DNA of 64,000 nucleotides from Pseudomonas sp. MM211. GTDB lineage: Bacteria; Pseudomonadota; Gammaproteobacteria; Pseudomonadales; Pseudomonadaceae. This document shows, piece after piece, positions 38,841-49,331 of this stretch (position 1 is its first letter; the number at the start of each line of letters is the position of its first letter). The stretch covers positions 3,720,001 through 3,784,000 of the forward strand of contig NZ_CP081942.1 of the NCBI RefSeq assembly GCF_020386635.1, read 5' to 3'. The notes under the pieces are model-generated. The model was given only the letters and a program-made list of their open reading frames with translations. It was not told the DNA's origin and did not search any database. Position numbers and translations under genes: made by a program.

Positions 38841-40256
38841 TCAGGCGTGGGTAGCTGCCTGCGGGAACCGCAGTGGCTGGCTGGGAACGGATAGCGCCGC
38901 AGGGTCGCGATAACGGGCACCGTGGTGATCCGCCGGAAGCCGCGAGTGCCCGGCGCCAAACAGGCGCTCGCGCAGTGTTTCACCGGGTTCGTAGCGCTCG
39001 CGGAAACGGCCTCGTTTGCGCAGTTCGGGAACCACCAGCTCGATGAAGTCACGGGCGGTCTCGAACGACAGGTACTGACGCAGGTTGATGCCGTCGATGC
39101 CGTCCTCGTCGAGCCATTTCTCGATTTCGTCGGCCACCGTTCGCGGCGTCCCGGCCACGAAGAAACGGCCCTCATTGAAGCCGTTGATGCGCGACAGGGC
39201 ATCCGCCACGGTGGCGTTCGAGTCGTTCTGGCGCAGCAACCCCCAGGCTGCAGCGCCTTCGGGCAACACATCGACCAGGCGCGCCTGTGGCGGGAACGCA
39301 GTCAGGTCGATGGGCGCCTGCATGTGTGCCAGAGCGCCTTCGACGCTGTGCAGGCGGCGGTAGCTTTGCAGTTTCTCCTGCACCTCCAGGTCGGTGCGTC
39401 CGACGATCACCCCAGCCTGGACGATGAACTTGATGCCCAGGGGATCGCGGCCGTTGGCGCGCGCCTTCTCGCGCATGCGCTCGATGTTGCGGCGCACTTC
39501 CTGTGGGGTAGCCCCGCCGGTGAATACCACCTCGGCATGGCGGCCAGCGAACTCCATACCGGCTGCCGAGCCGGTGGCCTGGAAGAGCACCGGTGTGCGT
39601 TGGCGTGACGGCTGGCAAAGGTGCGGGCCGGCGACCTTGAAATGTTCACCGACATGGTTGATGTAGCGCACTTTGCTGGGGTCGGTGTAGACGCGTCGGG
39701 CACGATCGACCAACACCGCATCGTCGTCCCAGGAGCCTTCCCACAGCTTGTAGAGCACATCGAGATACTCGTCGGCGATCTCGTAGCGATGGTCATGGGG
39801 CACCTCGCCCTCCAGGCCGAAGTTACGTGCTGCATTGGGCAGGTAGGATGTCACCACGTTCCAGCCTACCCGTCCCTTGGTCAGGTGATCGAGGGTGCTC
39901 ATGCGCCGAGCGAAGGCGAATGGCGGTTCATAGGTGGTGGAAAAGGTCGCGCCGAAACCCAGGTTCTGCGTCACCGCTGCCATGGCCGGGATGACCAGCA
40001 TGGGGTCGTTGCTGGGGATCTGCACGCCTTCGCGCAGCGCGGTCTCGGGGCCGCCACGAAACTGGTCGTAGGCGCCCACGACATCGGCCAGAAACACGCC
40101 GTCGAAGGTGCCGAACTCCAGCAATTGCGCCAGCTCCGTCCAGTATTCGATGTCATTGAAGCGGTGACGGTTGTTTTCCGGGTGCACCCACAGGCCATGC
40201 ACGATATGGCTGACGCAGTTCATCTCGAACAGATTAATGAGCAATTGCTTCGACAC
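38841..40256 (-). CDS. LLM-class FMNH2-dependent monooxygenase (NtaA/DszA type)
   Basis: This luciferase-fold monooxygenase of about 471 residues belongs to the nitrilotriacetate/DszA/SnaA group, larger than SsuD. Markers: MNCVSHIVHGLWVHPENNRHRF near the start, GFGATFSTTYEPPFAFARRMSTLDHLTKGRVGWNVVTSYLPNAARNFG, and PVLFQATGSAAGMEFAGRHAEVVFTGG. The enzyme needs reduced FMN from a separate reductase, which is not encoded here. I take the GTG at 40256 as start because GAGGAG lies before it; the ATG at 40274 is an alternative. It overlaps the fused ATPase gene by 23 nt. Confidence 0.87.
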   Translation of the reverse strand: MSKQLLINLFEMNCVSHIVHGLWVHPENNRHRFNDIEYWTELAQLLEFGTFDGVFLADVVGAYDQFRGGPETALREGVQIPSNDPMLVIPAMAAVTQNLGFGATFSTTYEPPFAFARRMSTLDHLTKGRVGWNVVTSYLPNAARNFGLEGEVPHDHRYEIADEYLDVLYKLWEGSWDDDAVLVDRARRVYTDPSKVRYINHVGEHFKVAGPHLCQPSRQRTPVLFQATGSAAGMEFAGRHAEVVFTGGATPQEVRRNIERMREKARANGRDPLGIKFIVQAGVIVGRTDLEVQEKLQSYRRLHSVEGALAHMQAPIDLTAFPPQARLVDVLPEGAAAWGLLRQNDSNATVADALSRINGFNEGRFFVAGTPRTVADEIEKWLDEDGIDGINLRQYLSFETARDFIELVVPELRKRGRFRERYEPGETLRERLFGAGHSRLPADHHGARYRDPAALSVPSQPLRFPQAATHA

Positions 40257-41892
40257 GGACGCCACGCTCCTCATGGATGTACAGAAAGGGAATCGCTGCC
40301 AGCAGCGTTCGGGTATAGGCGTGCTGAGGTCGGGCGAACACCTCGCGTACCGAGCCATGCTCCACGACCACGCCATCCTTCATGACCAGCACGCGGTCGC
40401 TCACCTGCTGCACCACACCCAGGTCGTGGGAAATGAACAGGCAGGCCAGCCCCAGGCGCTGCTTGAGATCTGCCAATAACTGAAGGATCTGCGCCTGCAC
40501 CGACACGTCCAGCGCCGACACGGGCTCGTCGCAGACCAATACATCCGGCTCTGCAGCCAACGCGCGGGCAATGGCGATGCGTTGCCGCTGACCACCGGAT
40601 AGCTCGATGGGGCGACGCGTCAGCAGCGCCGGGTCGAGCTGCACCAGGCGCAACAGTTCGAGGGCTCGCTGGCGTCGCGGCTCCCCCGAGGGGACACCTG
40701 CCACGGCGAGGGCTTCGTCGAGCACCCGGACGACCGTGTAGCGAGGGTCGAAGGAACTCAGGGGGTCTTGAAACACCACCTGAATGCGCTTGCGCTCCTG
40801 ACGCTGCTGGGCCGCGGACAATTCGCCCCAGGGTCGGCCGCGCAGCACGACCTGCCCGCCGTCCGGTTTTTCCAGGGCCAGCAGCATGCGCGTCAGGGTG
40901 GTTTTCCCCGAGCCGGATTCACCGACGATGCCAAGGGTTTCACCGGCCCGCAGCGAGAACGACGTCGGGCTCACCACCGTGCGCACCTCACCGTCAGGCC
41001 CGCTGAAGTGCTTGCTGAGCCCCTGCGCCTCCACCACGGTAGGGCTTTCGGCGAACCGGTCCGTGCCCTCGCTGGATAGCGACGGGTCGCGCCGCACATG
41101 AACGGCAGCCGCCGCGCGCAACAGCGATTTGGTGTAGGCCTCACGCGGTGCATACAGCACCTGCTCGACCGGCCCCTGCTCGACGATCTCACCGTTACGC
41201 ATCACCGCGACACGGTCAGCGAGGCGCGAGACCACCGCCATGTCATGGCTGACTACCAGCATCGCGCGATCCTGGCTGCGCAGCGACGCCAGCAAATCCA
41301 TCACCTGCGCCTGTACCGTGGCATCCAGTGCCGTGGTTGGCTCATCGGCGATCAGCAGATCCGGATCACAGGCAATTGCCGAGGCGATCAACGCGCGCTG
41401 ACGCAGGCCACCGGAGAGCTGATGCGGGTACTGCCGGGCGCGCATCTCGGGCTGGGGCACACCCACCGAACGCAGTAGCTCGATAACCCGTTCCTGGCGC
41501 TGCTCCCGGTTCAATTGAGTGTGCAGGCGCAGCGCCTCTTCGATCTCGAGGCCTACGGGGCGCAACGGATCAAGGGAGCCGAGCGCGTCCTGCATGACAA
41601 AGCCGATGCGCCCGCCACGCACGCCCTGCCAGTCACGCGGGCGATAGGTCAGCAGATCCTGGCCGTCGAACTGCAGCCGCCCTGCCCGAATCTGCGCGCC
41701 CTGGCCAGTGAGGCCGACCAGGGTGCGCGAAGTCACGCTCTTGCCCGAGCCGGACTCGCCAACCAGGGCCAGGCACTCGCCGCGGTAGAGCTGGAACGAA
41801 ACACCCTTGACCACAGCAGCGTCGTGGGCGAAGCCAACGTGCAGGTCGTTCACGTCGATCAATGGATGGCTGGGTGCGCTCAAGAGGGTCAT
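40234..41892 (-). CDS. Fused DppDF-type peptide ABC ATPase (module B)
   Basis: This 552-residue protein carries two complete ATPase domains in tandem. Domain 1 has [24 protein letters not shown] and [11 protein letters not shown]; domain 2 begins near residue 290 with [24 protein letters not shown] and [11 protein letters not shown]. One polypeptide thus supplies both nucleotide-binding sites of a DppBCDF importer. It is the intact counterpart of the frameshifted gene in module A. ATGA overlap with DppC upstream, then the LLM gene downstream. Confidence 0.92.
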   Translation of the reverse strand: MTLLSAPSHPLIDVNDLHVGFAHDAAVVKGVSFQLYRGECLALVGESGSGKSVTSRTLVGLTGQGAQIRAGRLQFDGQDLLTYRPRDWQGVRGGRIGFVMQDALGSLDPLRPVGLEIEEALRLHTQLNREQRQERVIELLRSVGVPQPEMRARQYPHQLSGGLRQRALIASAIACDPDLLIADEPTTALDATVQAQVMDLLASLRSQDRAMLVVSHDMAVVSRLADRVAVMRNGEIVEQGPVEQVLYAPREAYTKSLLRAAAAVHVRRDPSLSSEGTDRFAESPTVVEAQGLSKHFSGPDGEVRTVVSPTSFSLRAGETLGIVGESGSGKTTLTRMLLALEKPDGGQVVLRGRPWGELSAAQQRQERKRIQVVFQDPLSSFDPRYTVVRVLDEALAVAGVPSGEPRRQRALELLRLVQLDPALLTRRPIELSGGQRQRIAIARALAAEPDVLVCDEPVSALDVSVQAQILQLLADLKQRLGLACLFISHDLGVVQQVSDRVLVMKDGVVVEHGSVREVFARPQHAYTRTLLAAIPFLYIHEERGVRVEAIAH

Positions 41893-42773
41893 AGCGCCTT
41901 GCCCTCGCTGTGACGCAGCAATGCACGGCCCAGTGCGGTGATGGCAACCACCGTTAGGGTCACGGCGACGCCCGGAGCGGCAACCAGCCACCAGGCATTG
42001 CCCAGGAAGTTGCGGCCCACCGACAGCATCGCGCCCCACTCGGGAGCCGGTGGCGGCGCGCCAAAGCCGAGGAAACTCAGCGAGGCACCCGCGGCGATAT
42101 TGCCGCCGATGCTGATGGTGGCGAGGATCAGAATCGGCTTGATCGCGTTGGGCAGTACGTGGCGAAGAATCACCACCACCGGCGGCAAGCCCAGCGTCAA
42201 CGCCGCCTCGACATAGGCGGCACGCCGAACCAGCAGCGCCTGCGCACGCACCATGCGGGCGAAACGCGGGATACCGGCGATGCCGATAGCCACCACCGCA
42301 TTGAGCATGCCCTGCCCCCAGAAGGTGATGATCAGCAACGCCAGCAGCAGATCCGGAAAGGCCAGCAGCACATCGATGAAGCGCATGATCGCCGCATCCA
42401 GCCAGCGATGACCGAGCCCCGCAGCGAGCCCCAGGACCACGCCACCAAGCAACGCGATGATGGTGGCCGCAACCCCCATCAACAGCGAAGCGCGAACGCC
42501 ATGCACCAGGCGCGCGAACACATCGCGGCCATTTTCATCGGTGCCCAGCCAATGAGCGACGCCCGGTGCCTGGAAGGCATCCCGGGCGCTGGCCAGCAGC
42601 GGATCACCACGCACCAGCCAGCTCGGCTCGATACCGGCCAGCACCAGCAGCGCGACAAACAAACCCGCCAGCAGCAGGCCTGGGCGGCGCAGCAAAACCG
42701 GCGACCAGGCAGGCAGACGCAATCCTGGTCTGCTGCGCTGGCCAATGAATACTTCAGGAGTGGTCATGCTCAT
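41889..42773 (-). CDS. Peptide-type ABC permease DppC (module B)
   Basis: This 294-residue inner-membrane permease has about six helices, EAA loop ALTLGLPPVVVILRHVLPNAIKPILIL, and the DppC start with LAGLFVALLVLAGI. It is separated from its DppB partner by three enzyme genes, an unusual order. A GGAGTC box lies before the ATG. Clear paralogue of the 31188-32054 gene. Confidence 0.9.
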   Translation of the reverse strand: MSMTTPEVFIGQRSRPGLRLPAWSPVLLRRPGLLLAGLFVALLVLAGIEPSWLVRGDPLLASARDAFQAPGVAHWLGTDENGRDVFARLVHGVRASLLMGVAATIIALLGGVVLGLAAGLGHRWLDAAIMRFIDVLLAFPDLLLALLIITFWGQGMLNAVVAIGIAGIPRFARMVRAQALLVRRAAYVEAALTLGLPPVVVILRHVLPNAIKPILILATISIGGNIAAGASLSFLGFGAPPPAPEWGAMLSVGRNFLGNAWWLVAAPGVAVTLTVVAITALGRALLRHSEGKAL

Positions 42774-42791
42774 CGAAGAAGACTCCGCGAC

Positions 42792-43847
42792 TCAGGGCGC
42801 CGGGTTGGGCAAGCGCGAATGGATGGCATTGAGTTCGCCGAGCAGTTGGTCATCCAGCTGCACGTCGAGGCTGCCAAGGTTTTCATCGAGCTGAGCCAGG
42901 CTGGTGGCACCAGTCAACGCGCTGGTTACGAATGGGCGACCGACGACGAATGCCAGCGCCAGCTGCGCGGGCGTCAGCCCTCTGCTACGCGCCAATTCGA
43001 CATAGGCACGCACGGCACTGGCCGCCTCTGTGCTGGCGTAGCGCGCGAAGCGGCCATAGGGCGAGCCGGCTGAAAGGCGCGCGCCCTCGGGCTGCGCGCC
43101 ATCCAGATACTTGCCACTTAGCACCCCGAACGCGAGTGGCGAATAGGCCAGCAGGCCCACCCCTTCCCGGTGGCTGAACTCGGCCAACCCGGTTTCATAC
43201 AGGCGGTTGAGCAGGCTGTAGGGGTTCTGGATGCTGACGATGCGCGGCAAGCCAAGACGCTCGGAGGCCTTGAGAAACTGCGCCACGCCCCAGGGGGTTT
43301 CGTTGGACACACCGATATGGCGGATCAGGCCTTCCTTGACCAGGTCGGCGAGCGCCGACAGCGTCTCCTCGATCGACACGCTCTCCTGATCCTCGGCCCA
43401 TGGGTACTCGCGCAGCCCGAAGAAATTGGTGCTGCGATCCGGCCAGTGCAACTGATAGAGGTCGAGGTAGTCGGTCTGCAGACGATCGAGGCTGCCGTGC
43501 AGGGCTGCGCGCAGGTTCTTCGCATCGTGATGGGACTTGCCACCACGGATGTGATTCTGCGATGGCGTACGTGCCGGCCCCACGGCCTTGCTGGCTAGAA
43601 CGATATCCTGGCGGCGCCCGGTTTTCGCCAGCCAGGTACCGATGAAGCGCTCGGTGATGCCCCAGGTCTCGGCACGCGTTGGCGTCGGGTACATCTCTGC
43701 GGCGTCCACCAGATTGACGCCCCGGGAAAGCGCGTGATCGAGATGTTGGTGGGCGTCGGTTTCGCTGTTCTGGTGGCCCCACGTCATGGTGCCGAGGCCG
43801 ATGCTGCTGACCTGAATATCGCTGTTGCCAAGTGGGCGGTAATTCAT
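42792..43847 (-). CDS. Aldo/keto reductase (Tas/YghZ-like)
   Basis: This 351-residue NADP-dependent TIM-barrel reductase starts MNYRPLGNSDIQVSSIGLGTMTWG. The catalytic Asp/Tyr are in VNLVDAAEMYPTP, Lys in VLASKAVG and His in LYQLHWPDRSTNFFG, which is the longer substrate loop of the Tas branch. Its place between an LLM monooxygenase and DppC suggests it reduces the aldehyde or ketone left after C-S bond cleavage; this is inference. Gaps to the neighbours are 25 and 18 nt. Confidence 0.88.
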   Translation of the reverse strand: MNYRPLGNSDIQVSSIGLGTMTWGHQNSETDAHQHLDHALSRGVNLVDAAEMYPTPTRAETWGITERFIGTWLAKTGRRQDIVLASKAVGPARTPSQNHIRGGKSHHDAKNLRAALHGSLDRLQTDYLDLYQLHWPDRSTNFFGLREYPWAEDQESVSIEETLSALADLVKEGLIRHIGVSNETPWGVAQFLKASERLGLPRIVSIQNPYSLLNRLYETGLAEFSHREGVGLLAYSPLAFGVLSGKYLDGAQPEGARLSAGSPYGRFARYASTEAASAVRAYVELARSRGLTPAQLALAFVVGRPFVTSALTGATSLAQLDENLGSLDVQLDDQLLGELNAIHSRLPNPAP

Positions 43848-43872
43848 TGCTCTGCTCTCGAATGGATGACGT

Positions 43873-45222
43873 TCAAGCCGATGCGGCCCGCTGGGGCTGT
43901 TCGTACTGGCTACGGGGATAGGGCAAGCCAAGGTGGTCACGCAGCGTGCTACCGCTGTACTCGTGGCGAAACACACCGCGCTTGCGCAGCAACGGCACCA
44001 CTTCGTCGACGAAACTCTCGACGCCTGAAGGGAAGCTGTCCGGCATGATGTTGAAGCCATCGCCAGCGCCAGCGAGGAACCAGTGCTCCAGGGTGTCGGC
44101 AACCTGCTCGGGGGTGCCGACGATCAGCCGGTGCCCCACCAGGATGCGTCGCGATAGTTCGCGCACGGTGAGCTTTTCACGGCGTGCCAGATTGATCTGC
44201 GCCTCGAGAAAGCCATGGGAGCCCCTTTCGAATTCATTGATCGGGCCGATGCGGTGCCAGGGCAGTTCGGCGTCCAGATCCAGTTCGTGCGCCGCGATGC
44301 CGATACGTTGCGCCACCTGGCTGATCAACCCGCCCTCACCGATGTAGGCATTGAGGCGGTCGAAACGCTCGCGAGCCTCCGCTTCGGTGCTGCCAATCAC
44401 CGTGGACAGGCCAGGCATGATTTTCAGATGGTCAGGATTGCGGCCCCAGGCGCGGGCGCGATTTTTCATCTCCTGATAGAACGCCTGGCCGTCCGCCAGG
44501 GTCGTTTGGGTGGTGAAAATGGCATCGGCCCAGCGGGAACCGAGTGCCTTGCCGCCTTCGGAGGAGCCAGCCTGTACCAGCACCGGCCGCCCTTGAGGCG
44601 AGCGCGGCACGTTCAACGGCCCCTTCACGGAGAAGTGCTCGCCGACGTAATCGATGTTGTGCACCTTCGCCAGGTCGGCGAATACGCCGCGCTGGGCATC
44701 GCCGATGATGGCGCCCTCTTCCCAGCTGTCCCACAGCTTGGTGGCGATATCGAGAAACTCGTCGGCGCGGGCGTAGCGGTCGACATGCAGTGGCGCCCCG
44801 GCCAGCCCGAAATTCTGCGCAGCCGCGTCACCGGCGTTGGTCACCACGTTCCAGGCGACACGCCCGCCGCTGATGTGATCGATGGACGCGAATCGGCGCG
44901 CCAGGTTGTACGGGTCGTTGTAGGTGCTCGAGCAGGTGGCGATCACCCCGATGTGCTGGGTCGCCAGCGCCACGGCGGTAAGCAGCACCGTAGGCTCCAG
45001 TCGCCCGGCCGGGCTCTTGGCAACGTCGCCCTGCAGCGCCGGGCCATCGGCCAGAAAGATGGCGTCCAGCGTGCCGCGTTCGGAGATCCTGGCGATATTG
45101 CGGTAGTAGTCGACATCGAGATAAGCCGAGGGATGCGCTTCACCCGTGCGCCAGGCCGCAGCGTGCGCGCCAAAGCCGAGGATGTTCATGCCGATGCTCA
45201 TCTGCCGCTTCGCGTCACTCAT
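43873..45222 (-). CDS. LLM-class FMNH2-dependent monooxygenase (NtaA/DmoA type)
   Basis: This 449-residue luciferase-fold flavin monooxygenase starts MSDAKRQMSIGMNILGFGAH. Family markers are FLADGPALQGD, IATCSSTYNDPYNLARRFASIDHISGGRVAWNVVTNAGDAAAQNFG and PVLVQAGSSEGGKALGSRWADAIFT. It is distinct from the second LLM enzyme of the operon, so two different C-S (or C-N) bond cleavages may be made. One Cys only. The start overlaps the stop of the preceding flavoenzyme by 4 nt. Confidence 0.88.
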   Translation of the reverse strand: MSDAKRQMSIGMNILGFGAHAAAWRTGEAHPSAYLDVDYYRNIARISERGTLDAIFLADGPALQGDVAKSPAGRLEPTVLLTAVALATQHIGVIATCSSTYNDPYNLARRFASIDHISGGRVAWNVVTNAGDAAAQNFGLAGAPLHVDRYARADEFLDIATKLWDSWEEGAIIGDAQRGVFADLAKVHNIDYVGEHFSVKGPLNVPRSPQGRPVLVQAGSSEGGKALGSRWADAIFTTQTTLADGQAFYQEMKNRARAWGRNPDHLKIMPGLSTVIGSTEAEARERFDRLNAYIGEGGLISQVAQRIGIAAHELDLDAELPWHRIGPINEFERGSHGFLEAQINLARREKLTVRELSRRILVGHRLIVGTPEQVADTLEHWFLAGAGDGFNIMPDSFPSGVESFVDEVVPLLRKRGVFRHEYSGSTLRDHLGLPYPRSQYEQPQRAASA

Positions 45223-46619
45223 GCCAGATCCCCTTCATTGGCTGCCGGCTGTTCTTTCTCCCGGCCCTTGGCGGCGGCGAAGCGCTCCGTCCAGGCCTCG
45301 CTGGGCACGGTGCCGTTGAGGTAGTAATCGCCCAGGTAGGCCTCACGCAGGATCGCCGGATTGTGCGAAGCCAAGGTGCGTGCGTTGCGCCAATGACGAT
45401 CCAGGCGCCGCGCGCTGCTCGACGCCGAGGCGCCGCCCACTTCGAACAGCAAGGTGGTGGTTTCCAGTACCTGCTCGATCACGATCTGCTGAGCCTGGAA
45501 GGTATGGATATCCGCCTCGGCGTACTGCTCGGCCGTGGCCTTGCCAGCCTGATGCGCCAGCCAGAGCTGATCCAGCGTCCGCGCGACCTTCTCCACCAGG
45601 GCTTCGCTGGAGAAGGTCAGGCTGGACAGCCGGCCGACCACCCGCTGTACCAACGGATCGTTGCGCGGGCTGGATTGCCCCGGTACACCGAAGGTGCGGG
45701 TACGTGCCTGCACGAATGCGACGGCATCGCGCTGAACGGCTCTTGCGATGCCGGCCAGGGTCGCCAGGTGCACCTGCTGATAGAACGCACTGATGTAGGA
45801 ATCGCTCTTGCGCTCGCCCGGTGTGAAGCGCCTGATGATCTGCTCGTCGGCAATCTCGACCTGTTCGAAGCGAGTGGTGCCACTGGCCGTGAGGCGCTGG
45901 CCAAAGCCGTCCCAGTCGTCCAGGCGCGTGACACCGGCCGCTGTAGTGGAGACGGCGACGGCCACATGCTCGTCGTCCTGATTGGCCGAAACGGCAATCC
46001 AGTCCGCATACAGGGTGCCGGTGCAATAGTACTTCTCGCCATCGAGCAGCAAGCGCTCGCCATCGCGGCTCAGCTGGACGCTGTTGGTGGTGCTCTCGGT
46101 ACGCTCGGCCATCGCCGCACCAAACAGCTCTCCGGCAACCACGCGCGCGAACCAGCGCTGGCGGCTTTGCTCATCGTCATCATTGAGACGGCCCTCGACG
46201 AAACCGAAGTGCGCACGAAAGATCTGCGGCAGGTTGGAGTCTGCTTCCGCCAGGCGGCTGATCAGCCGGAACAGTTGCTCAAGGCTGGCACCGAAACCGC
46301 CGTGACGCTGGGGCACGCGCAGCCTGCCAAGGCCCGCATCGCGCAGCCAGGCAACCGGCTCATGCGCCAGCTCACGGCCCTGCTCACGGGCGATGGCGCC
46401 TTCGGCAATGCGCGCGAACAGCGGTTCGAAAATGGCCAGCAACTGTGCATCGCTGGGCGCTACCGGCAGTTCGGCGGAGGTCGCGGGTGAGGTTTGCTGT
46501 TCGCTGAATATCATGGGGGAATCCTTGGCAGTAGCGGAAAACTGGAGTGACGGCGGCGTGTCGTTCTCGTCGAACAGCGCGCGCAGGCGGATCAGGGCAT
46601 TGAGGCTGCTCATGCTCAT
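45219..46619 (-). CDS. SfnB/DszC-like flavin monooxygenase (acyl-CoA dehydrogenase fold)
   Basis: This flavoenzyme of up to 466 residues is related to the one at 37567. Landmarks: LRVPQRHGGFGASLEQLFRLI, LDGEKYYCTGTLYADWIAVSA, LDDWDGFGQRLTASGTT and LDRHWRNARTLASHNPAILREAYLGDYYL. It has one Cys and few Met. The ATG at 46619 overlaps the DppB stop (ATGA) and supports coupled translation; an internal ATG at 46514 has an AAGGA box and would remove 35 residues that do not look like family sequence. Confidence 0.85.
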   Translation of the reverse strand: MSMSSLNALIRLRALFDENDTPPSLQFSATAKDSPMIFSEQQTSPATSAELPVAPSDAQLLAIFEPLFARIAEGAIAREQGRELAHEPVAWLRDAGLGRLRVPQRHGGFGASLEQLFRLISRLAEADSNLPQIFRAHFGFVEGRLNDDDEQSRQRWFARVVAGELFGAAMAERTESTTNSVQLSRDGERLLLDGEKYYCTGTLYADWIAVSANQDDEHVAVAVSTTAAGVTRLDDWDGFGQRLTASGTTRFEQVEIADEQIIRRFTPGERKSDSYISAFYQQVHLATLAGIARAVQRDAVAFVQARTRTFGVPGQSSPRNDPLVQRVVGRLSSLTFSSEALVEKVARTLDQLWLAHQAGKATAEQYAEADIHTFQAQQIVIEQVLETTTLLFEVGGASASSSARRLDRHWRNARTLASHNPAILREAYLGDYYLNGTVPSEAWTERFAAAKGREKEQPAANEGDLA

Positions 46620-47554
46620 CGCGCGGTCACCCGCGGATCGATCAGCGGCAGGAGCAGATCCACGATCAGGTTGACGACCACGTAGATCAGCGCGGCCAGC
46701 AGGGTGATGCCGAGCACCATGGGCACATCCTTGGTGTTGGCGGCATCGAGCATCAAACGGCCGACACCCTGCCTGGCGAACAGCGTCTCGGTGATCACGG
46801 CACCGCCAAGCAGGCTGGCGAGAATGAAGCCGGACAGCGTCACCAGCGGAATCAGCGCATGGCGCAGCGCATGGCCGAGGCGCACCCCGGCTTCGGAAAG
46901 GCCGCGGGCGCGGGCCATGGTGATGAACGGCTGTTCGAGGATGTCTTCCAGTTCCTGACGCAGCACCTGGGCCAGTACCGCGGCTACCGGCAGCGCGAGT
47001 GTCAGGATCGGCAGCACCATGGTTTTCCAGCCGCTGGAACCGCTCGGAGGAAACAGCCGCAACTGGAAGGAAAACACCAGCAACAGAAGGATGCCGAGCA
47101 CGAACGACGGCATGGAAGACAACACCAGCTCGATTCCCGAGGACAGCGAGCCGACCCAGGGACGGCGGCGTGCGGTCAGCACGGCCACCGCGATGGCCAG
47201 CAACACGGCCACCAGCGCCGCCCAGATCGCCAGTTGCAGGGTGGCTCCGAGGTGATCGCCGATCGCCTGAGCCACCGGGATACGCAGGCGATAGGATTCA
47301 CCGAGATCCCCCTGGGCCAGACGACCGAGATACTGGCCATACTGGACGATCAGCGGCTGGTCGAGCCCGTATTCCCGGCGCACCTGCGCCAGCGCTTCAG
47401 CCGTCGGCACGGCCTCCGGGCCTCCGAGGATGGCCAGGGCGGGATCGCCACCGGTGACGTTCAAGCCGACGAACGTCAGGGTCGCCGCCCCCCACAGCAC
47501 CAGCACGCCGGCCAGCAGCCGCCAGATGATCCGTCGCAATGGGCTCATGCTCAC
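46616..47554 (-). CDS. Peptide-type ABC permease DppB (module B)
   Basis: This 312-residue permease has six helices, the GDPALAILGGPEAVPT segment, EYGLDQPLIVQYGQYLGRLAQGDLG and the EAA loop ARARGLSEAGVRLGHALRHALIPL. It starts by ATGA overlap on the binding-protein stop and ends by ATGA overlap with an enzyme gene rather than with DppC. Homologous to the module A permease at 32051. Confidence 0.9.
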   Translation of the reverse strand: MSMSPLRRIIWRLLAGVLVLWGAATLTFVGLNVTGGDPALAILGGPEAVPTAEALAQVRREYGLDQPLIVQYGQYLGRLAQGDLGESYRLRIPVAQAIGDHLGATLQLAIWAALVAVLLAIAVAVLTARRRPWVGSLSSGIELVLSSMPSFVLGILLLLVFSFQLRLFPPSGSSGWKTMVLPILTLALPVAAVLAQVLRQELEDILEQPFITMARARGLSEAGVRLGHALRHALIPLVTLSGFILASLLGGAVITETLFARQGVGRLMLDAANTKDVPMVLGITLLAALIYVVVNLIVDLLLPLIDPRVTAR

Positions 47555-49302
47555 TCCTTGTCCAGCCAGACGCTGGTGAAGAACGGGGTGTTGTGAGACG
47601 TGTCGAAAACCACGCCCTTGACGTAGGCCTGGTGCGCGGTGATGTGATGGCTTTCGTAGGAAGGCGCAGCAGGAACCAGCTCGGTCAGGCGCCGCTGGGC
47701 CTGGCTGTAAAGCGCCCGTTGCTCGGCCACATCGTTGCTGCGCCGCGCACGCTCGAGCACGTCGTCCAGCTCCGCGTCACGCAGCCGTGAGGAGTTCTGG
47801 CCGATCAGCCGGTCGGTGGTGATCGACGCGCTGTGGTAGAGGATGAACAGGCCGTCCGGCGTATTGGTGTGCCAGTAGCCGCCGCCCAGAATCTGGTAGT
47901 CACCGCTGTAGCGGCGGTCGGTCGCCTGGGCCGTGGGCAGCACTTCGATCTCGACCTGCAGGCCGATCTTGCGCGCGTCGGACTGAATGGCAACGGCCAC
48001 GCTGCTCGGGAACGCCGGGTTCTCGCTGATCAGCAGCTGGGCTGCCAGACGCTTGCCATCCTTGGTGCGGTAGCCTTCGCTGTCACGCTGCTGCCAGCCG
48101 GCCTCGTCGAGCAGTCGGTCAGCCGCCTGCGGGTCGAACTTCAATGCCTCGCTGAAGGACGGATCGTAGAACCGCGAGTTGGCCGCCAGGTAATCACTTT
48201 TCGTCTGGAACTCGCCAAAGCCGGTGATCCACGCCAGACCTTCACGGTCGACGGCCTGGGTAACGGCTTTGCGCACGCGCACGTCATCGAAGGGAAAGCG
48301 TTCGACGTTGAACGTGAGGCTGCGAAATGGATTGCCCTTGCGGATACGGCTGTTGAGCACCAGTTCGGGGTTGGAGCGGATCGACTTGGCGTTTTGCGTC
48401 GGGGCATCGAGGGTGAAATCGTGCTGGCCGGACAACAGCGAGTTGTAGCGGATCATCGCCTCCGGGATGAACGTCAGTTCGATACGCTGCAGATACGCCG
48501 GGCCCTGGTGGCGCACGACCGGCGGCGCCCAGTTGTAGTCATCGCGCCTGACGAAGGTCGCCCCCTGCTCGCGCGTGTAGCTTTCAACCACGAAGGGCCC
48601 GGAACCGATGGGTTTTTCCGCGATGGATTTCGGGTCTTCGAGAATCTGTCGTGGCGAGATCATGCTCAGCCAAGACTGCGCCAGCACGTCGAGAAACGGC
48701 GAGTAAGGTTCGCGCAGGGTCGCTTCGAAGGTGTACTCGTCGAGCACCCGGCCCTGGGCATACGGCGCGATATAGGCGGCGGCCAGTGGCGACTTGGTGG
48801 CTGGATCGCGCATGTGCTCGAGGTTGACGCGAACGGCCTCGGCATTGAACTTGGTGCCATCGCTGAAGGTGACATCGTCACGCAGGTGGAAGGTGTAGAC
48901 GGTGCCGTCCTCGGAAACCTCCCAGGACTTTGCCAACCAGGGTGAAATTCCGCCCTGCTCGTCCTGATACACCAGGCCGTCGTAGATGATCCGGCCCAGC
49001 CACTGGACGTTGCCGTGGGAGATGGAGTGAACGTCGAACGTGCCGGTATCCAGCGCCACCGAAGCGCGCAGGGTGCCACCCGACTTGCCCTTGGCCTGCT
49101 CGTGATAGTCGGAAGCGGGATAGCTGAGCAAACCATCGACCACTTGCCCGCTTGCCTTCATCCCATTACCGGTTGCCGACGCTGGAGGCTCGTCGCTGGG
49201 CGAGCAGCCGGAAAGGGTCAATAGAGCCCCGGCAACGGCGCCGAGCCACCGGCCTGCGCTGACCCACCTGATTTGCCTGGCTGCGCTTTGATTTCGTTGC
49301 AT
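47551..49302 (-). CDS. Family-5 solute-binding lipoprotein (module B)
   Basis: This 583-residue DppA-type binding protein has lipobox LSGC in the N-terminal hydrophobic segment (LLTLSGCSPSDEP). The SBP_bac_5 architecture is complete: GTFDVHSISHGNVQWLGRIIYDGLVYQDEQG, WEVSEDGTVYTFHLRDDVTFSDGTKFNAE and GGYWHTNTPDGLFILYHSASI. The lipobox Cys is its only Cys and there are about five Met. It follows TonB receptor 2 by 60 bp that include a GC stem-loop. Confidence 0.9.
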   Translation of the reverse strand: MQRNQSAARQIRWVSAGRWLGAVAGALLTLSGCSPSDEPPASATGNGMKASGQVVDGLLSYPASDYHEQAKGKSGGTLRASVALDTGTFDVHSISHGNVQWLGRIIYDGLVYQDEQGGISPWLAKSWEVSEDGTVYTFHLRDDVTFSDGTKFNAEAVRVNLEHMRDPATKSPLAAAYIAPYAQGRVLDEYTFEATLREPYSPFLDVLAQSWLSMISPRQILEDPKSIAEKPIGSGPFVVESYTREQGATFVRRDDYNWAPPVVRHQGPAYLQRIELTFIPEAMIRYNSLLSGQHDFTLDAPTQNAKSIRSNPELVLNSRIRKGNPFRSLTFNVERFPFDDVRVRKAVTQAVDREGLAWITGFGEFQTKSDYLAANSRFYDPSFSEALKFDPQAADRLLDEAGWQQRDSEGYRTKDGKRLAAQLLISENPAFPSSVAVAIQSDARKIGLQVEIEVLPTAQATDRRYSGDYQILGGGYWHTNTPDGLFILYHSASITTDRLIGQNSSRLRDAELDDVLERARRSNDVAEQRALYSQAQRRLTELVPAAPSYESHHITAHQAYVKGVVFDTSHNTPFFTSVWLDKE

Positions 49303-49331
49303 GACGCGTTTTCCTAGAGATGCCGGTGAAC